Position numbers and translations under genes: made by a program. A stretch of DNA of 64,000 nucleotides from NCBI GenBank assembly GCA_023105745.1, contig JALGQZ010000008.1, forward strand, positions 26,177,866 through 26,241,865, read 5' to 3'. This document shows, one piece after another, positions 51,765-62,508 of this stretch (positions within the stretch are counted from its first letter, which is position 1; every line of letters begins with the position of its first letter). The notes below the pieces were generated by a model. It had not been told where the DNA came from. It did not search any database and saw only the letters and a program-made list of their open reading frames with translations. The stretch comes from Austropuccinia psidii. Lineage: Eukaryota; Basidiomycota; Pucciniomycetes; Pucciniales; Sphaerophragmiaceae.

Positions 51765-53669
51765 ACAGTTGTTGGCATAGTGGTCTGTTGAACCACAATT
51801 GTGACAAGAATTCCTTTTCTTTGCCACCTCTGCCACTCTCTTTCTGGGTTTGTCTCTAAACTCTACCCTGAAAGGTTGTTTCTCTTTGAAACCACTGCTC
51901 TTATATGGGGTGAATTTCCCTATATTTGTCCTCTTCCTTATATCTTGTAAGGTGTTGGCTATGTCATCTAGAGTGCAATTTTGGTTTTATCTGCATTTTA
52001 CTGCATGTTCTAGTTCTCCTGGTAGTTGTGTCAGAAGTTTGTGATTCCTCATTTGGATGTTCATTTGAGGATCAATGGCTTTAAGTCTTTTAGACTGTCT
52101 AAGACACCACTCATATGGATCTTTGTCCACAGAGTATTTGTCATTCTCAAATGACATGGTCTTTTGCCATATCCAAGTTCCATTACTGTACTTTTGGATG
52201 ATTTGACTCTTCCACCATGGCCAGTTTCTTCTGCCATGGACTTATTTCATTTCTGTGTACCATATACTTGCATGACCTTTAAATGCAGTATTTAATCTAG
52301 CAGTAATCCAGTAGTCTGGTATGCTTGGTACATCAATGAAGAGTCCATCAATATAATCTATGAGTTCCATATGATCATATTCTCCTGATCCAGAGAATTT
52401 GGGCCAGTTTGAGGCTTCAGGAAGCTGTTTCAAGGCTTCCTTCTCTGAATAAGACATGCCATCTCCATCCTGGTATTGTGATGGAGATCTTGCCTTATTC
52501 AACAACATAGCATCTGGTTTGATGTCATCTGGTTGATATGGATTTTCCATAGCTTGGCCTTGTGGTTGGGGCTTCAAGCTATGATAGGCATTAAACAATT
52601 TGTTAATGTCTTGATCCAGACACTCCCTGTCCCTTGTGCTGTGGTGTTGTTCTTCAAAGACTATATTCAGTCTTTTGTTGGTTTCTTCAGAGGCTTTGCT
52701 CAGTTGAGCATATCCTTCTTGAAGATTTTTAACTATTTGTTCCAAGGAGGCTTGAGTTTGTCTCATCCTCTCTTGGCTAGCTTTATTTTCTGCAAACTGC
52801 TTTGCAGATTGTTCAGCATATTGGGACATTTGTAACCACAGTGTATCACTGTTGATGTTACTCTCAGATGTGACAATGTTATTTTCAGTCTGAGTGGGGG
52901 TAATGTTTCTATTACTAGGACTACTACTGTTTCTAGAGTGGTTTACAACTACTTCTGGTTCTTGTGTACTTCTTTTACCAAATCTAACAGCTTCTGGATC
53001 ATGGGGTCTGACTCTTTCCTCCTCTGGTTGAAGGAGGCTTTGTTCTTGCCCTTGTTTCCTTGTCTTCTCCTGGAAACTTCCTGGAATTGTGAAGAATGGT
53101 GAATCTTGGCCACTGATCTGCTGGTTTCTGAATGGTGTGAAGCCACTGGAGAACTGATTTGGCCTGCTCCTTGTGAACCTGAAGGAATCTGAGTAGGCCC
53201 TGTCTGGGTTAACTGTTCTTCTATAGCTAGGATAGTGGCTTGATCCTCCCTTATCCTCTGTGCCCTTGCCTCCAGGAGTCTGTGCTGCCTGGTAGGATTC
53301 CAACCCTTGGTGATTACCATAAGATCTTTGAAATCTATCTCTTTGAGACAGATCTTCTGGCAACTTGATCCCAGTTCTGCCCAGTGAGTTGCTAGGTTGA
53401 ACCTCTTGTTGTCCATGCTCCATTGAAATAAATCTTTGAGGAGTTGGTGGATCTGAAGAACTTGATCCATATCCTTCCAGTCCTCTGGTTTGAGGTTTCT
53501 GTTGAATTGGAGTGTGAATGGCAAGGTTGATATTATCTCCCTCATTGTTTTGCCATCCACCACTGTGTCCCGGGTGTCCTCTTTCAGGTCTTCTGGTTCT
53601 GGACAATCCTCCTCTATCCTCTGGCTGGTTCCTTTGGAAGCCAAGGTCTCTGAGGTATGCAGGGGACAT
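51765..53669 (-). pseudogene. gag of element 1
   Basis: Gag polyprotein: a disordered Gly/Gln/Ser/Arg-rich N-terminal part (residues 1-240), then a coiled-coil-like region (SQYAEQSAKQFAENKASQER, residues about 280-340). The capsid part begins at WPKFSGSGEYDHMELIDYID and continues through HGRRNWPWWKSQI. The nucleocapsid zinc knuckle CHNCGSTDHYANNC (51765-51806) fits C-X2-C-X4-H-X4-C exactly. TAA codons at 52242-52244 and 51987-51989 interrupt it. The reading frame then runs without a shift into protease, so gag and pol form one ORF. The N-terminal 230 codons overlap a second long open frame (52949-53644). The start at 53669 (ATG, SPAYLRDLG) is the first Met of the frame after the leader ORF stop. 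Confidence 0.85.
52949..53644 (-). CDS. second open frame overlapping gag of element 1
   Basis: 231 codons without a stop, shifted against the gag frame. The protein has the look of a folded, helical domain: balanced Leu, Ile, Trp and Phe, for example EIISTLPFTLQFNRNLKPED, DQVLQIHQLLKDLFQW and KEIDFKDLMVITKGW. It then has a basic tail RRRQGNKGKNKASF and ends LVKEVHKNQK. The gag frame over the same DNA is disordered and Gly/Gln-rich. As I recall, some rust relatives carry this frame joined in-line to the downstream gag, so it may be the true N-terminus in some copies. It starts inside the gag ORF; no ATG was found near the boundary (53644 is TTG). Expression is not shown. Confidence 0.5.
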   Translation of the reverse strand: MASKGTSQRIEEDCPEPEDLKEDTRDTVVDGKTMREIISTLPFTLQFNRNLKPEDWKDMDQVLQIHQLLKDLFQWSMDNKRFNLATHWAELGSSCQKICLKEIDFKDLMVITKGWNPTRQHRLLEARAQRIREDQATILAIEEQLTQTGPTQIPSGSQGAGQISSPVASHHSETSRSVAKIHHSSQFQEVSRRRQGNKGKNKASFNQRRKESDPMIQKLLDLVKEVHKNQK

Positions 53670-53670
53670 A

Positions 53671-54027
53671 TCAGTGTTTGAAAGCAGTCAAAAACTTTAT
53701 GTTCTTAGGGTATTTACCTTTGACTGTGCCTTGTACAAATTTATTGTCTGCTGACTTGGGCAGTTTTCCTTTGGAAGCTACAACTGGGTTAATAATTGTA
53801 ATCTTTCCTGTACAAGTGGTTAAGGTTGGTTTACCTTGTATGGATGCAGAGTTTTGTGGTTTTCTACTTCTCTGAGTGGCTATTGGTGTCCACTTCTTGG
53901 CTGTGATGAGACCTTCACTGTGCCTCTTTCCTTTGCCCTTGCTGCCCTCTGGTTCTGAGGGTGTCACTGGTGTGTTGGCCTGTGACTGGGTCTCAAGTGG
54001 GATGTAATTTTCTTCCACTGAAATCAA
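53671..54027 (-). CDS. leader ORF of element 1 upstream of gag
   Basis: 118 codons from ATG at 54027 to a stop at 53671, in the third frame relative to the two overlapping gag frames. It is Thr/Ser/Pro/Lys-rich (QANTPVTPSEPEGSKGKGKR), basic and probably disordered. It stops 2 bases before the gag ATG at 53669. It may be a short leader protein or the disordered N-terminus of Gag separated by a frameshift. No domain recognised. Confidence 0.5.
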   Translation of the reverse strand: MISVEENYIPLETQSQANTPVTPSEPEGSKGKGKRHSEGLITAKKWTPIATQRSRKPQNSASIQGKPTLTTCTGKITIINPVVASKGKLPKSADNKFVQGTVKGKYPKNIKFLTAFKH

Positions 54028-54584
54028 GGCAGAAAAGGAGGGCTTATTTCAGTTAAGACTTCTCAAAAAATGCTGGTTTTTGCATGTCTGAGATTGACCT
54101 CTGGGCTTGTATGTTACTACAATGTGCCCTGTATAATGAAAGTGTAATTGAATCAACCATTCCACGTCAGAATTACAGCTTTTGGTACCCTGTCACACTG
54201 TTTGTGTGCCAGTATCCCACAGATACACTTGTGGTTTTCAAGTGTATTCTGTACAAGTGGCTTTGTCTAAGTGTTATTGAGTTAACAATACACCTAACCA
54301 TGCCTCAACTGATGGTTTTTCAGTCAGAGGTGTCCTTATTCAGTTAAGAATACAGGACTTATTGATGGCTTATTTGTTTTTATATGCAAAACACACCAAA
54401 AATAGTTATTTTCAGTGGGTATTAACCACGTGAATAATACTCTTATAATATGAGTATATATATAAAAATATATAGAATATATATTTTAATAGAAAAATTA
54501 CGCCTAAAAAAGGATAAAACACTGGTTAATAAGTCATAAAGAGAGAAAAGACTTACTTATAAGGTCCAAAAAAAGATTTAAAAC
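54028..54584 (-). other. 5' untranslated leader of element 1
   Basis: No ORF on the element's strand. TTTCAGTTAAGA-like words recur near 54047 and 54338. AT-rich toward the PBS. Confidence 0.5.
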
Positions 54585-54602
54585 ACGGCCAGGCCCCCAA
54601 AA
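54585..54602 (-). other. primer-binding-site region of element 1
   Basis: On the element strand TTTTGGGGGCCTGGCCG follows the 5' LTR directly. The G/C-rich, TGG-containing sequence is typical of a PBS. The tRNA was not identified. Confidence 0.6.
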
Positions 54603-56033
54603 TGTCAGGATGAAACTATGAAAGAGTGGTAATGTAGGCTATTTACAACTCAAACTATGTTTGTGACACGGTAAAAATGCTTTAAGAAGGTTTTGAGATG
54701 ATTAAGAATAATTTTAAAGGGCTTTACTATAGTGGTTATAGTGGTGGTGAGCGCTGTTGAAAGCCCTGGGTGCAGCTTTATCTGTTGGGTTACTATAATA
54801 AAAGACTACAATAATTAAAACTTATAATTATACCTGATTATTAACCAAGAGTAAAACTGTTTTTGACAGTTTACTACGTAGGTTATTCAAGAGCAGGATG
54901 AGGAAAGGCTTTTGACTGTGAAAAAGCCCTCCTTTTATCCTGAAATTGAGGTGGAAAGGCTGCTAGACCTTTCCACGTAGAGGAAGTGAAGATTTTTCAC
55001 TCTCTATGACAGGCTTGTGGTTTGCAAACAACCTGTATACCCTGTATTGGGCTCAGATGTGGTTTTGAAACCACATCTGGGCGGTTTTCACCAATACAGG
55101 GTGAAAATCTTCATCTGGGGACCTCACAGCCTGATTCTGACGTGTATGACGCATAGAATGCTGTACAGAAACTGTATGGGACCCCATTATTGACTGACAT
55201 ATGAGGTATTGAAGTAAAAACATGCTTCTTTGTCTATTTGACCCCTCATATTCATAGTTATGGGATATTATCCCATGGTAAGGCTGTATATGACAACAGG
55301 TGGGATTTTGACCTTAAAATGGTCATAACTATGTCAGTTTTTGAGATATCAAGCTCCAAATTGGTTCATTGAATAGCTCTGTATGGGCTCTACACAATGG
55401 TACCCAACTTGACATGGTTATCATTAAATATGACAAAGTTATCCCATGTACAAGTATTTTTGTACATTGGCGTGGTCTGGGCAAAATCTGTATTATGCTT
55501 CTTTGGCCAATAACTTCTGTTGTAGTTGAGATATGAGGAAATGGATGGCACCATCAGATAGCCCTGATTGTGCTCTTTCCAAAAAGACCCCACTTTAAGT
55601 ATCTCACACTAAAACTGTAAAAGTTAGATGAGAGGTGAATGTTTTGTTCACCCTTATTTGGTCTGAATTTGACCATAACTCAAGTAATACTGGTGCTAGC
55701 CAAACTGAGCTAGCACCATTAGATAGCCCTGGCTTAGAGATTCATTTTGAATACCCATTTGATGGGGTTAAGCCTCTCCTTCTAGATTTTAGATGAGAGG
55801 TGAAAATTAAGGTTTATGCTCAGCAATAACTTTGAGCAGGAATAACTTTGTTATTTCTTGTCCTATGGTGATGGGACTTATATTTTCAGAAAGAGGTGAG
55901 TTTCCTCTTTCTTTGGATACCTTTTGAGCTAATTTGGCTCAGCTCCATGTTTTGGTGGTATCTTGGCTATACCATTGGTTTATGATATTTTGGCTGTCAT
56001 GCTTGTGCTCTGGTTTTGAGTCACAGGCTGACA
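54603..56033 (-). repeat. 5' LTR of element 1
   Basis: 1431 bp, the same length as the 3' LTR. The palindrome CAGATGTGG...CCACATCTG is at 55054-55079. The hairpin TGGTGCTAGC/GCTAGCACCA at 55691-55718 has the loop CAAACTGA, the exact reverse complement of the loop in the 3' LTR. A TATA-like box, complement of CCTTTTATC, lies at 54931-54939 and is kept in the two solo relatives. Confidence 0.95.
54931..54939 (-). promoter_or_regulatory. TATA-like box of element 1 LTR
   Basis: GATAAAAGG on the element strand. The same word is at 26764-26772 in a solo LTR, with GATAAAAAGG near 18361 in the other. Conservation across diverged LTRs suggests the core promoter. No start site is visible. Confidence 0.45.
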
Positions 56034-56038
56034 TTTCT
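56034..56038. repeat. target-site duplication of element 1, right copy
   Basis: TTTCT, identical to 46351-46355. Confidence 0.95.
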
Positions 56039-57427
56039 AGTATGATTGGATTGATTAATGATGATGGAAAAAAACAGTGATGAAAAGACTCTTTTTATGT
56101 CTACAGAGTAACTCTCATGATTCACAATGAAAATAGAAGGCATGCTCAGGCTGAAACTGAAAAACCATGCTTAAAAATAAAGATCTTAACTTAAGGAAAC
56201 TTATTTTTATTTCCAATTTAAAGTTACCAGTGTTATTCTTAGCTCCAAGTAGCTTTGATCCTCATTTGAACTAATTATTTTAAGTTTTAACATAAAATTT
56301 ATTTATTTATTTTAAAGTCCATCACATGAACAGCTTAAAAATAGAGTTTCAAGCAGAAATCTCTTAAACTCAATTTTTAATTAATTTTTGAAGAAATTAT
56401 AATTTTCTTTGAGCTTAATTAAAAGAGTAAGTTTCCAGGATAATTAACCAGAAAATCTATTTATAAAAGATACTTAAAATTTAATTTATACATAGATGAT
56501 ATTAAATTGTAAGCTGTGTGAAATGTTCAAGCAAATCCATTAAGAATTGAATTTTGAATGAATTTTTGAAGTTATTGCTATTTTTCCACCTAAAATAGCA
56601 ATACACACTAAACCTTAACTTTTGATAAGGTTTTAATGCTTGTAACCTTAAAGTTTTAAGCTTAATTAAGTTTTGACAGTTCTGAAAGCCTTAATTTCAA
56701 GCCTGCGTATTGGGATTTACCCTGTGGCAGCTTGAAATTCCTGTCCAATTTGGGATATAACCAGTTTAAACTTTAAGGTTGGATCAAATTCCAATCTTAA
56801 AGTTTGAATAAGGTTGAAAATCCTCCAATACAGGTGGACAACCTTAATTGAGTCCTTGCAGATCCAAAAAGCTGGGTACCCCAGCTCTATTTGGTCTTTT
56901 TCCTTTGTCCCACCTTTTCATGTGGATTTTGCCCTTTTATTTATTTAAAGCCATACCATGGCCTTAAACCCTTTTAAATTGAGCTCATGCAGAATTTACA
57001 TCCTGTATGGAAAATCCTTAGCCAATTCAGTAAATATACACAACACCTCAATTTTAACTAAAATTTTGGTAAGTTTGCATAAACCTTATGCAACTTTAAA
57101 TTTAAGCTTATTTAAGCTTAAATTTAACAATTGTAAAAAATGTTAAAAAAGTTACATTAGTAATGTGAGTTTCTTAAATCTTCCAATAACATAAGAAATA
57201 AGTTTTTTTGTGTATAACACCCTATGTGTGTACCCTAGGTTATTTTTGGTGTAGAATCCAAAAATGACATAATATTTATAACTTTGTTTATCCAAAAAAA
57301 AGTTATACTTATTTTTTGTTATTTTTTATTTTAAATTCAATTGAAAAGTATGTTGAAGACAAATTTAACTCTGTATAAAGTCTTTTGTGGCCTTATGGGT
57401 ATGTTATATGTACCTCACAGGCTCACA
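56039..57427 (-). repeat. 3' LTR of element 2, right part
   Basis: Continues the LTR interrupted at 46355 and ends CCTCACAGGCTCACA at 57427. It is matched, inverted, by 58735-60130 at about 90% identity where compared. Confidence 0.8.
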
Positions 57428-57445
57428 TTCCCTACCACCAAAAAC
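57428..57445 (-). other. polypurine tract of element 2
   Basis: TTCCCTACCACCAAAAAC, the complement of a purine tract, abuts the LTR end GGCTCACA. Confidence 0.6.
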
Positions 57446-57564
57446 AAATTGTACTACAATTTTCCTTTTGCAGTATACCCCCAAGTTATTTGGGGGGGTA
57501 TAGTCCACTGTCCAACCTCTCTACTTATAATTTTCAAGTATGTAAAGCACAAAATTCAAACTTT

Positions 57565-58003
57565 TTACTGAGAAATTGGTCTTCTCTCCTGTCTGAATCT
57601 TCTGAGAAACTTTTGGGAATAAGGTATTTTAGTCTCTTCAATCCATTCATCTTCATGTTGTGGATTTCTGTACCTGATTAAGTATTCTCTTTCATTTTTC
57701 CCCCTGAGTCTTCTTTCTTTTAAGACTTTTAGTACCTTTTTATCCTCACTTTTATCTATTGGGGGTACCTCTAAGGGTGTTTCATTTCTTAAAGGAAATA
57801 ATTCCTTATCACTTGAAGTGTAATGCTTCACCAGACTGACAGAGAAAGCTGGATGTTTTTTTTCCAATTCTCCTGACAATTCTACTTGTACTGCATTTGT
57901 CCCATGAAGGGCTTTAATAATAAATGGTCCTGCAAAGGAATATTTTAATTTCTTTGGGCCTTTAATACTATTAAGCTTCAAGGTTGAAACTAGTATTAAG
58001 TCC
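57565..58003 (-). pseudogene. integrase C-terminus and chromodomain-like tail of element 2
   Basis: 138 open codons (57565-57981). The order is an integrase C-terminal SH3-like region (LNSIKGPKKLKYSFAGPFII), HPAFSVSLVKHY, an acidic spacer, then KVLKERRLRGKNEREYLIRY and HEDEWIEETKIP. It is equivalent to the end of element 1 integrase, with similar spacing, but from a distinct subfamily. The stop is at 57565. The 5' part (catalytic core, RNase H and RT) is missing because a truncated LTR begins at 58004. Unlike element 1, this surviving piece has no stop. Confidence 0.85.
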
Positions 58004-58734
58004 TGCAGGTTGAGTATATGTAGAAGTAGTAATTATGCTATTTACAGCATTAACTGTGACTGTGACACATGATAAAAGATTAAAAATAATGGTATTGATT
58101 GATAATAAGGATTTATAATAAGATTTAAAGGGCTTTACTATTATAAAATAGTGGTGGTGAGTGCTGATGAAAGCCCTGGGTGCAGCTTTACCTGTTGGAT
58201 GACAATAATAAAGTCTACAATGATTAATATTATAATTATACCTGTTTATTTTCCAAGGGTATAGCTGTTTTTGACAGTTTTACTACATGGGAATTTAAGA
58301 GAAGGATGTGGAAAGCTTTTCTGGCTGTGAAAAGCCCTCCTTTCATCCTGAAATGGGGTGGAAAGGCTGCTAGACCTTTCCACGTAGAGGAAGTGAAGAT
58401 ATTTTCATTCTCTGAGGCAGGCTTGTGGTTTGCAAAGGCCTGTATAGCCTGTATTGGGATCAAATGTTGTTTTGAAACCACATCTAGGAATCTTTCACCA
58501 ATACAGGGTGAAAATTTTCATCTGGGACCACATAGCCTTCTTCTGACAGGTGTGACGTGTAGAATGCTGTACAGAAACTGCATGGGACCCCAGTATTGAC
58601 TGACTTATGAGGTATTGAAGTATAAAAATGCTTCTTCAACTGTCCAACACCTCATAATCATGGTTATGGGATATTATCCCATGTTAAGGCTGTATTGGCC
58701 AGAATGTGAGAGTTTGACCTTAAAACAGCCATAG
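58004..58734 (-). repeat. truncated LTR of the element 1 family
   Basis: Aligns with the first half of the element 1 LTR as read on the plus strand. It starts TGCAGGTTGAGTATATG and has the same GGTGGTGAG.GCTG..GAAAGCCCTGGGTGCAGCTTTA and CACCAATACAGGGTGAAAA blocks. The palindrome is degraded (near 58466-58491). It stops at CAGCCATAG, where the inverted LTR begins, and the second half is not in the window. Confidence 0.75.
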
Positions 58735-60647
58735 TGTGAGCCTGTGAGGTATGTATAACATACCCATAAGGCCACAAATGATTTTATAAACAGCTAATTT
58801 TGTCTTAAACGGACCATTTAGTTGAAATTAAAATAAAAAATAACAAAAAAAAAGTATAGCTTTTTTTGGATAAACAAAGTTATAAATATTATGTCATTTT
58901 TGGATTCTACACCAAAAATGACCTAGGGTACATCCATAAGGTGTTATACCCAAAAATACTTATTTCTTGTGTTATTAGAAGATTTAAGAATCTCACAGTA
59001 CTAATGTAACTTTCTTAACATTTTTTACAATTGTTAAATTTAAGCTTAAATAAGCTTAAATTTAAAGTTGCATAAGGTTAATGCAAAATTACCAAAATTT
59101 TAGTTCAAATTGAGGTGTGGTGTATATTTACTGAATTGGCTAAGGATTTTCCATACAGAATATAAATCCTGCGTGAGCTCAATTTAAAAGGGTTTAAAGC
59201 CATGGTATGGCTTTAAATAAATAAAAGGGCAAAATCCGCGCAAAAAGGTGGGACAAAGGAAAAAGACCAAATAGAGCTGGGGTACCCGACTTCTTGGATC
59301 TGCAATGATTCAATTGAGGTTGTACACCTGTATTGGAGGATTTTCAACCTTATTTAAACTTTAAGATTAGACTTTGATCCAACCTTAAGGTTTAAACTGG
59401 TTTTATCCCAATTTGGACAGGAATTTCAAGCTGCCAAAGGGTAAATCCCAATATGCAGGCTTGAAAACAAGGTTTTAAGAACTTTCAAAGCTTAATAAAG
59501 CTTAAAAACTTTAAATAAGCTTAAAAATTCAAAGTTACAAACATCAAAACCTTATCAAAAGCTAAGGTTTGGTGTGTATTGATATTTTATGTGGAAAAAT
59601 AGCAATAACTTCAAAAATTCATTAAAAATCCAAATCTTAATGGATTTGCTTGAGAATTTCACACAGCTTAGAATTTGATATTATCTATATATAAATTAAA
59701 TTTTAAGTATCTTTTATAAATAAATTTCCTGGGTAATTAGCCTGGAAATTTACTCTTTTAATTAAGCTCAAAGAAAATTATGATTTCTTTAAAAATTAAT
59801 TAAAAATTGAGTTTAAGGGATTTCTGCTTGAAACTCTATTTTTAAGTTTTTCATGTGTTGAACTTTAATATAAATAAGTTTATTTATATTAAAAATTAAA
59901 ATAATTAGTTTAAATGAGGATTAAAGCTACATGGAGTTAAGAATAACACTGGTAACTTTAAATTGGAATTAAAAAACAAGTTGCCTTAAGCTAAGAAATT
60001 TGTTTTTAAGTATGTTTTTTCAGTTTTGACTTGAGCACGCCCTCCATATTCATTATGAATCATGAGAGCTGCTCTGAAGACATAAAAAGAGTCTTTTCAT
60101 CACTGTTTTTGTCCATAATTCATCATCAATCCAATCATATTAGAAATTTAAACAGGAAAAGTTTTATTATTGATAAAATCTTATTATTAAAGTAATTCTC
60201 AAGTTATTTTATTCTTTATTAATTGTAAATTAAAGAATTGAAATCATAGAATTCAGATTATTGTTTTAATCATCAATAATATATTTTATATTATAAAATT
60301 ATCATCTTGAATATCTTTAAAATCCACAAATTCCTCTTAAAAACTCTTTAATCTTAAATTTTATCATAAAAAGTTGTTTTATCTTTGAAATTATTGATTT
60401 TAGGCGTGGTTTTAACTTATAATCATTATTTAATATAATAACTGTTGTTGTTTGACTTGTTGTATCAAATAAACATTATAAGTAAGTTTTCTCTAAAGTT
60501 CTATATCTTTTTTATCTAGTATTAGTTTTTTTATATATAATTTTATTCTATAATAATTATTTCTGAACAGTGTGTGTTATAATTCTCTTATAAATAATAT
60601 TTATATTATTTATAAGTGGTTAATATTTATATTTACACGTGTAATTG
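58735..60647 (+). repeat. inverted LTR of the element 2 family
   Basis: Begins TGTGAGCCTGTGAGGT and runs as the reverse complement of the split LTR of element 2 (57427 back to 56039, then 46355 to about 45851). About 250 bases of the far end are missing where element 3 starts. No internal sequence is attached. With the element 2 LTR it forms a long inverted repeat around 57428-58734. Confidence 0.8.
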
Positions 60648-62485
60648 TGTAAGGTGTGGATATGAAACTTTGATTAAAAATCAAGTACTTTTCCTGTCCT
60701 CAAAATTTGTATAAGGTAAAATTCTGTTAAAAATAGTATGAAATATTATTTTTAAGAGAAAAACACGCCAAATTTATTGTTTATAACTTTATTAGTATAA
60801 AACAATAATATTATAAAAATTTATTGTTTTACCAACAATAAAAATTTATCCAAAAAATACTCTACAAGAGATATTTTAAGGCTACAAAAGAAATTTCTTC
60901 AAGAGCAATTTCAATTGGAATTAATTGAGCAAAGAACTGCAAGCAATTAATTAAAGAACAAAGTCTTTCAAAAGAATATTAAAGAGAAAACACGCCCAAA
61001 AGTGATCAGAGTGAATTTGGAAACAAAGTGACAAAGTTAACAGTGATGAAAGATGCTTTAATTCACTTTTGGGGTGGTTCAGGGGTAAAAATGATTATAA
61101 GAGTTACAAACAATGATTATAATGATTTTTTCACGTGGTTGAAAGGATTAAAATGATTTAAAAGTGGTGGTTGGAATCTTTGATTGATTGGTTTAACAGT
61201 GTTTAAACTAATTAATAAAAGGAAAAGATTCTAACATGAAGAGAAAAGTGGGGCAAAGAAGACATTCTTTTATAGCCATCAATTCTCTTACTCCAAAAGT
61301 AAATTTTACTCTTGTCAGTCGTGAAAAACAGTCTTACAACAGAAAAGCCAATTATGGCATCATTGAACCCTGGTTTAGACCAAAAAGGGCTGGTTTAAGC
61401 CATTTTTAGCCATTTTTAGCCATTTTAGACCCTTAAATCAGCCATTACTATAGCAATACCAGGCCTAGAGCCTTCAAAACACGTCAGAATGTGTGTCAGA
61501 GGCGTAGAAACCAGTTAAAACTGTTTTTATTATGATCGTTTTATCTTAAGGGTAGTTTTACCCTCTTGGCAACAGCTAAAACTACCCCAGTTGGTATCAA
61601 AACCTCATCATCAATTGAGTCCACAGACCCTGTAACTCAATTCCAGGCCAAAGGTGATGAACTTTTGCGTGAATTTTGACATACCACGCCTGTCAGCAAG
61701 GATTTTGGGGGTCTAGCTCCCCCTTAGAGCTGGAGTTCCTTTTCCCCCCAAATTTAATCTTTCCAATTTATTTTCCCTTTAATTCCTCATCATGTATTAT
61801 ACTTATAATTTACATATGTAATTCAATTTAATTTTACAGTACAACACAGTAATAATTGACACCTCATATGTAAATCAAAGTTCACTTATGTAATACACGC
61901 GCACATTTTGACATTTCAATTGAATTCAATTGAAAATACTTCAATTCCTCATAACTTCTAAACTAAACACAACACCTCAATTTTAACACAAAAATTGATG
62001 GTTAACACCACATGTGGTGTGAATTAAATTAAGGTTTTGAGGATTTTCAACTTTTGTATTGAAAATACTAAAAACTTTATTTAAGCTTATTTAGAGTTGA
62101 GTTACAAGAATTTCACTCAGAGGTGACCCCACCTGATTTTTTATGAGGAATCCAATGGTGAAATAATTTTTATGTATTTATTTATTGGATAAAAAGTTAT
62201 AATAATTTTTATTTGACTTTTTTCCAAATTTATTTATTTTTTCACAATTTTGTTAAAATTTCATTTTTACTTAATTTTTTCAAGTATAAATGTAATTTTA
62301 TACTTACAAAATTTAATGTATTTTTATTTTTAAATTGTAATTAATTTTTTATTTTTAATATAATTTTATATTTATATTTTGATTTTTATTTTAATAATAT
62401 AAATAAATTTATTTTATTTATATTAATATGTTATTTTTTATATTTGTGGTCTTTTGGGTATATGACATTACCTCTAAGGCTCACA
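60648..62485 (-). repeat. 3' LTR of element 3
   Basis: About 1838 bp, from TGTAAGGTGTGGATATGAAAC to CTCTAAGGCTCACA. Both ends match the element 2 LTR family, while the middle is diverged. The left end abuts the inverted LTR at 60647. Confidence 0.7.
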
Positions 62486-62502
62486 TTCCCTCCCCCTAAA
62501 AA
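62486..62502 (-). other. polypurine tract of element 3
   Basis: TTCCCTCCCCCTAAAAA, the complement of a purine tract, follows GGCTCACA directly. Confidence 0.75.
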
Positions 62503-62508
62503 AGAATA

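Larger units (their letters stand above)
46356..56033 (-). mobile_element. element 1: full-length Ty3/gypsy retrotransposon
   Basis: A 9678-bp element with two LTRs of exactly 1431 bp (46356-47786 and 54603-56033). Its termini are TGTCAG/CTGACA inverted ends and a perfect TTTCT target duplication. In element order on the minus strand: 5' LTR, PBS region (54585-54602), leader ORF, gag, protease, reverse transcriptase, RNase H, integrase with chromodomain-like tail, polypurine tract (47787-47803), 3' LTR. I counted about 18 differences in roughly 620 aligned LTR bases (near 3%), so insertion is much younger than element A. It interrupts the 3' LTR of element 2. Coding capacity is lost through seven stops and two frameshifts. 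Confidence 0.95.
45596..58003 (-). mobile_element. element 2: Ty3/gypsy fragment, split by element 1
   Basis: A minus-strand element of which only the 3' LTR (45596-46355 plus 56039-57427, about 2.15 kb), the polypurine tract and the end of integrase (to about 58003) remain. Element 1 split the LTR. On the right the interior stops where a truncated LTR of the element 1 family begins (58004). Its C-terminal protein sequence is of the Austropuccinia gypsy type. Confidence 0.75.

Noticed and set aside
52242..52244. RIP (repeat-induced C-to-T mutation) as the source of element 1 stops
   Set aside because: The stops are mixed TAA, TAG and TGA, and several are more easily explained by G-to-T; RIP is not established in rusts. 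The three TGA codons in the antisense gene of element A are, however, compatible with C-to-T.
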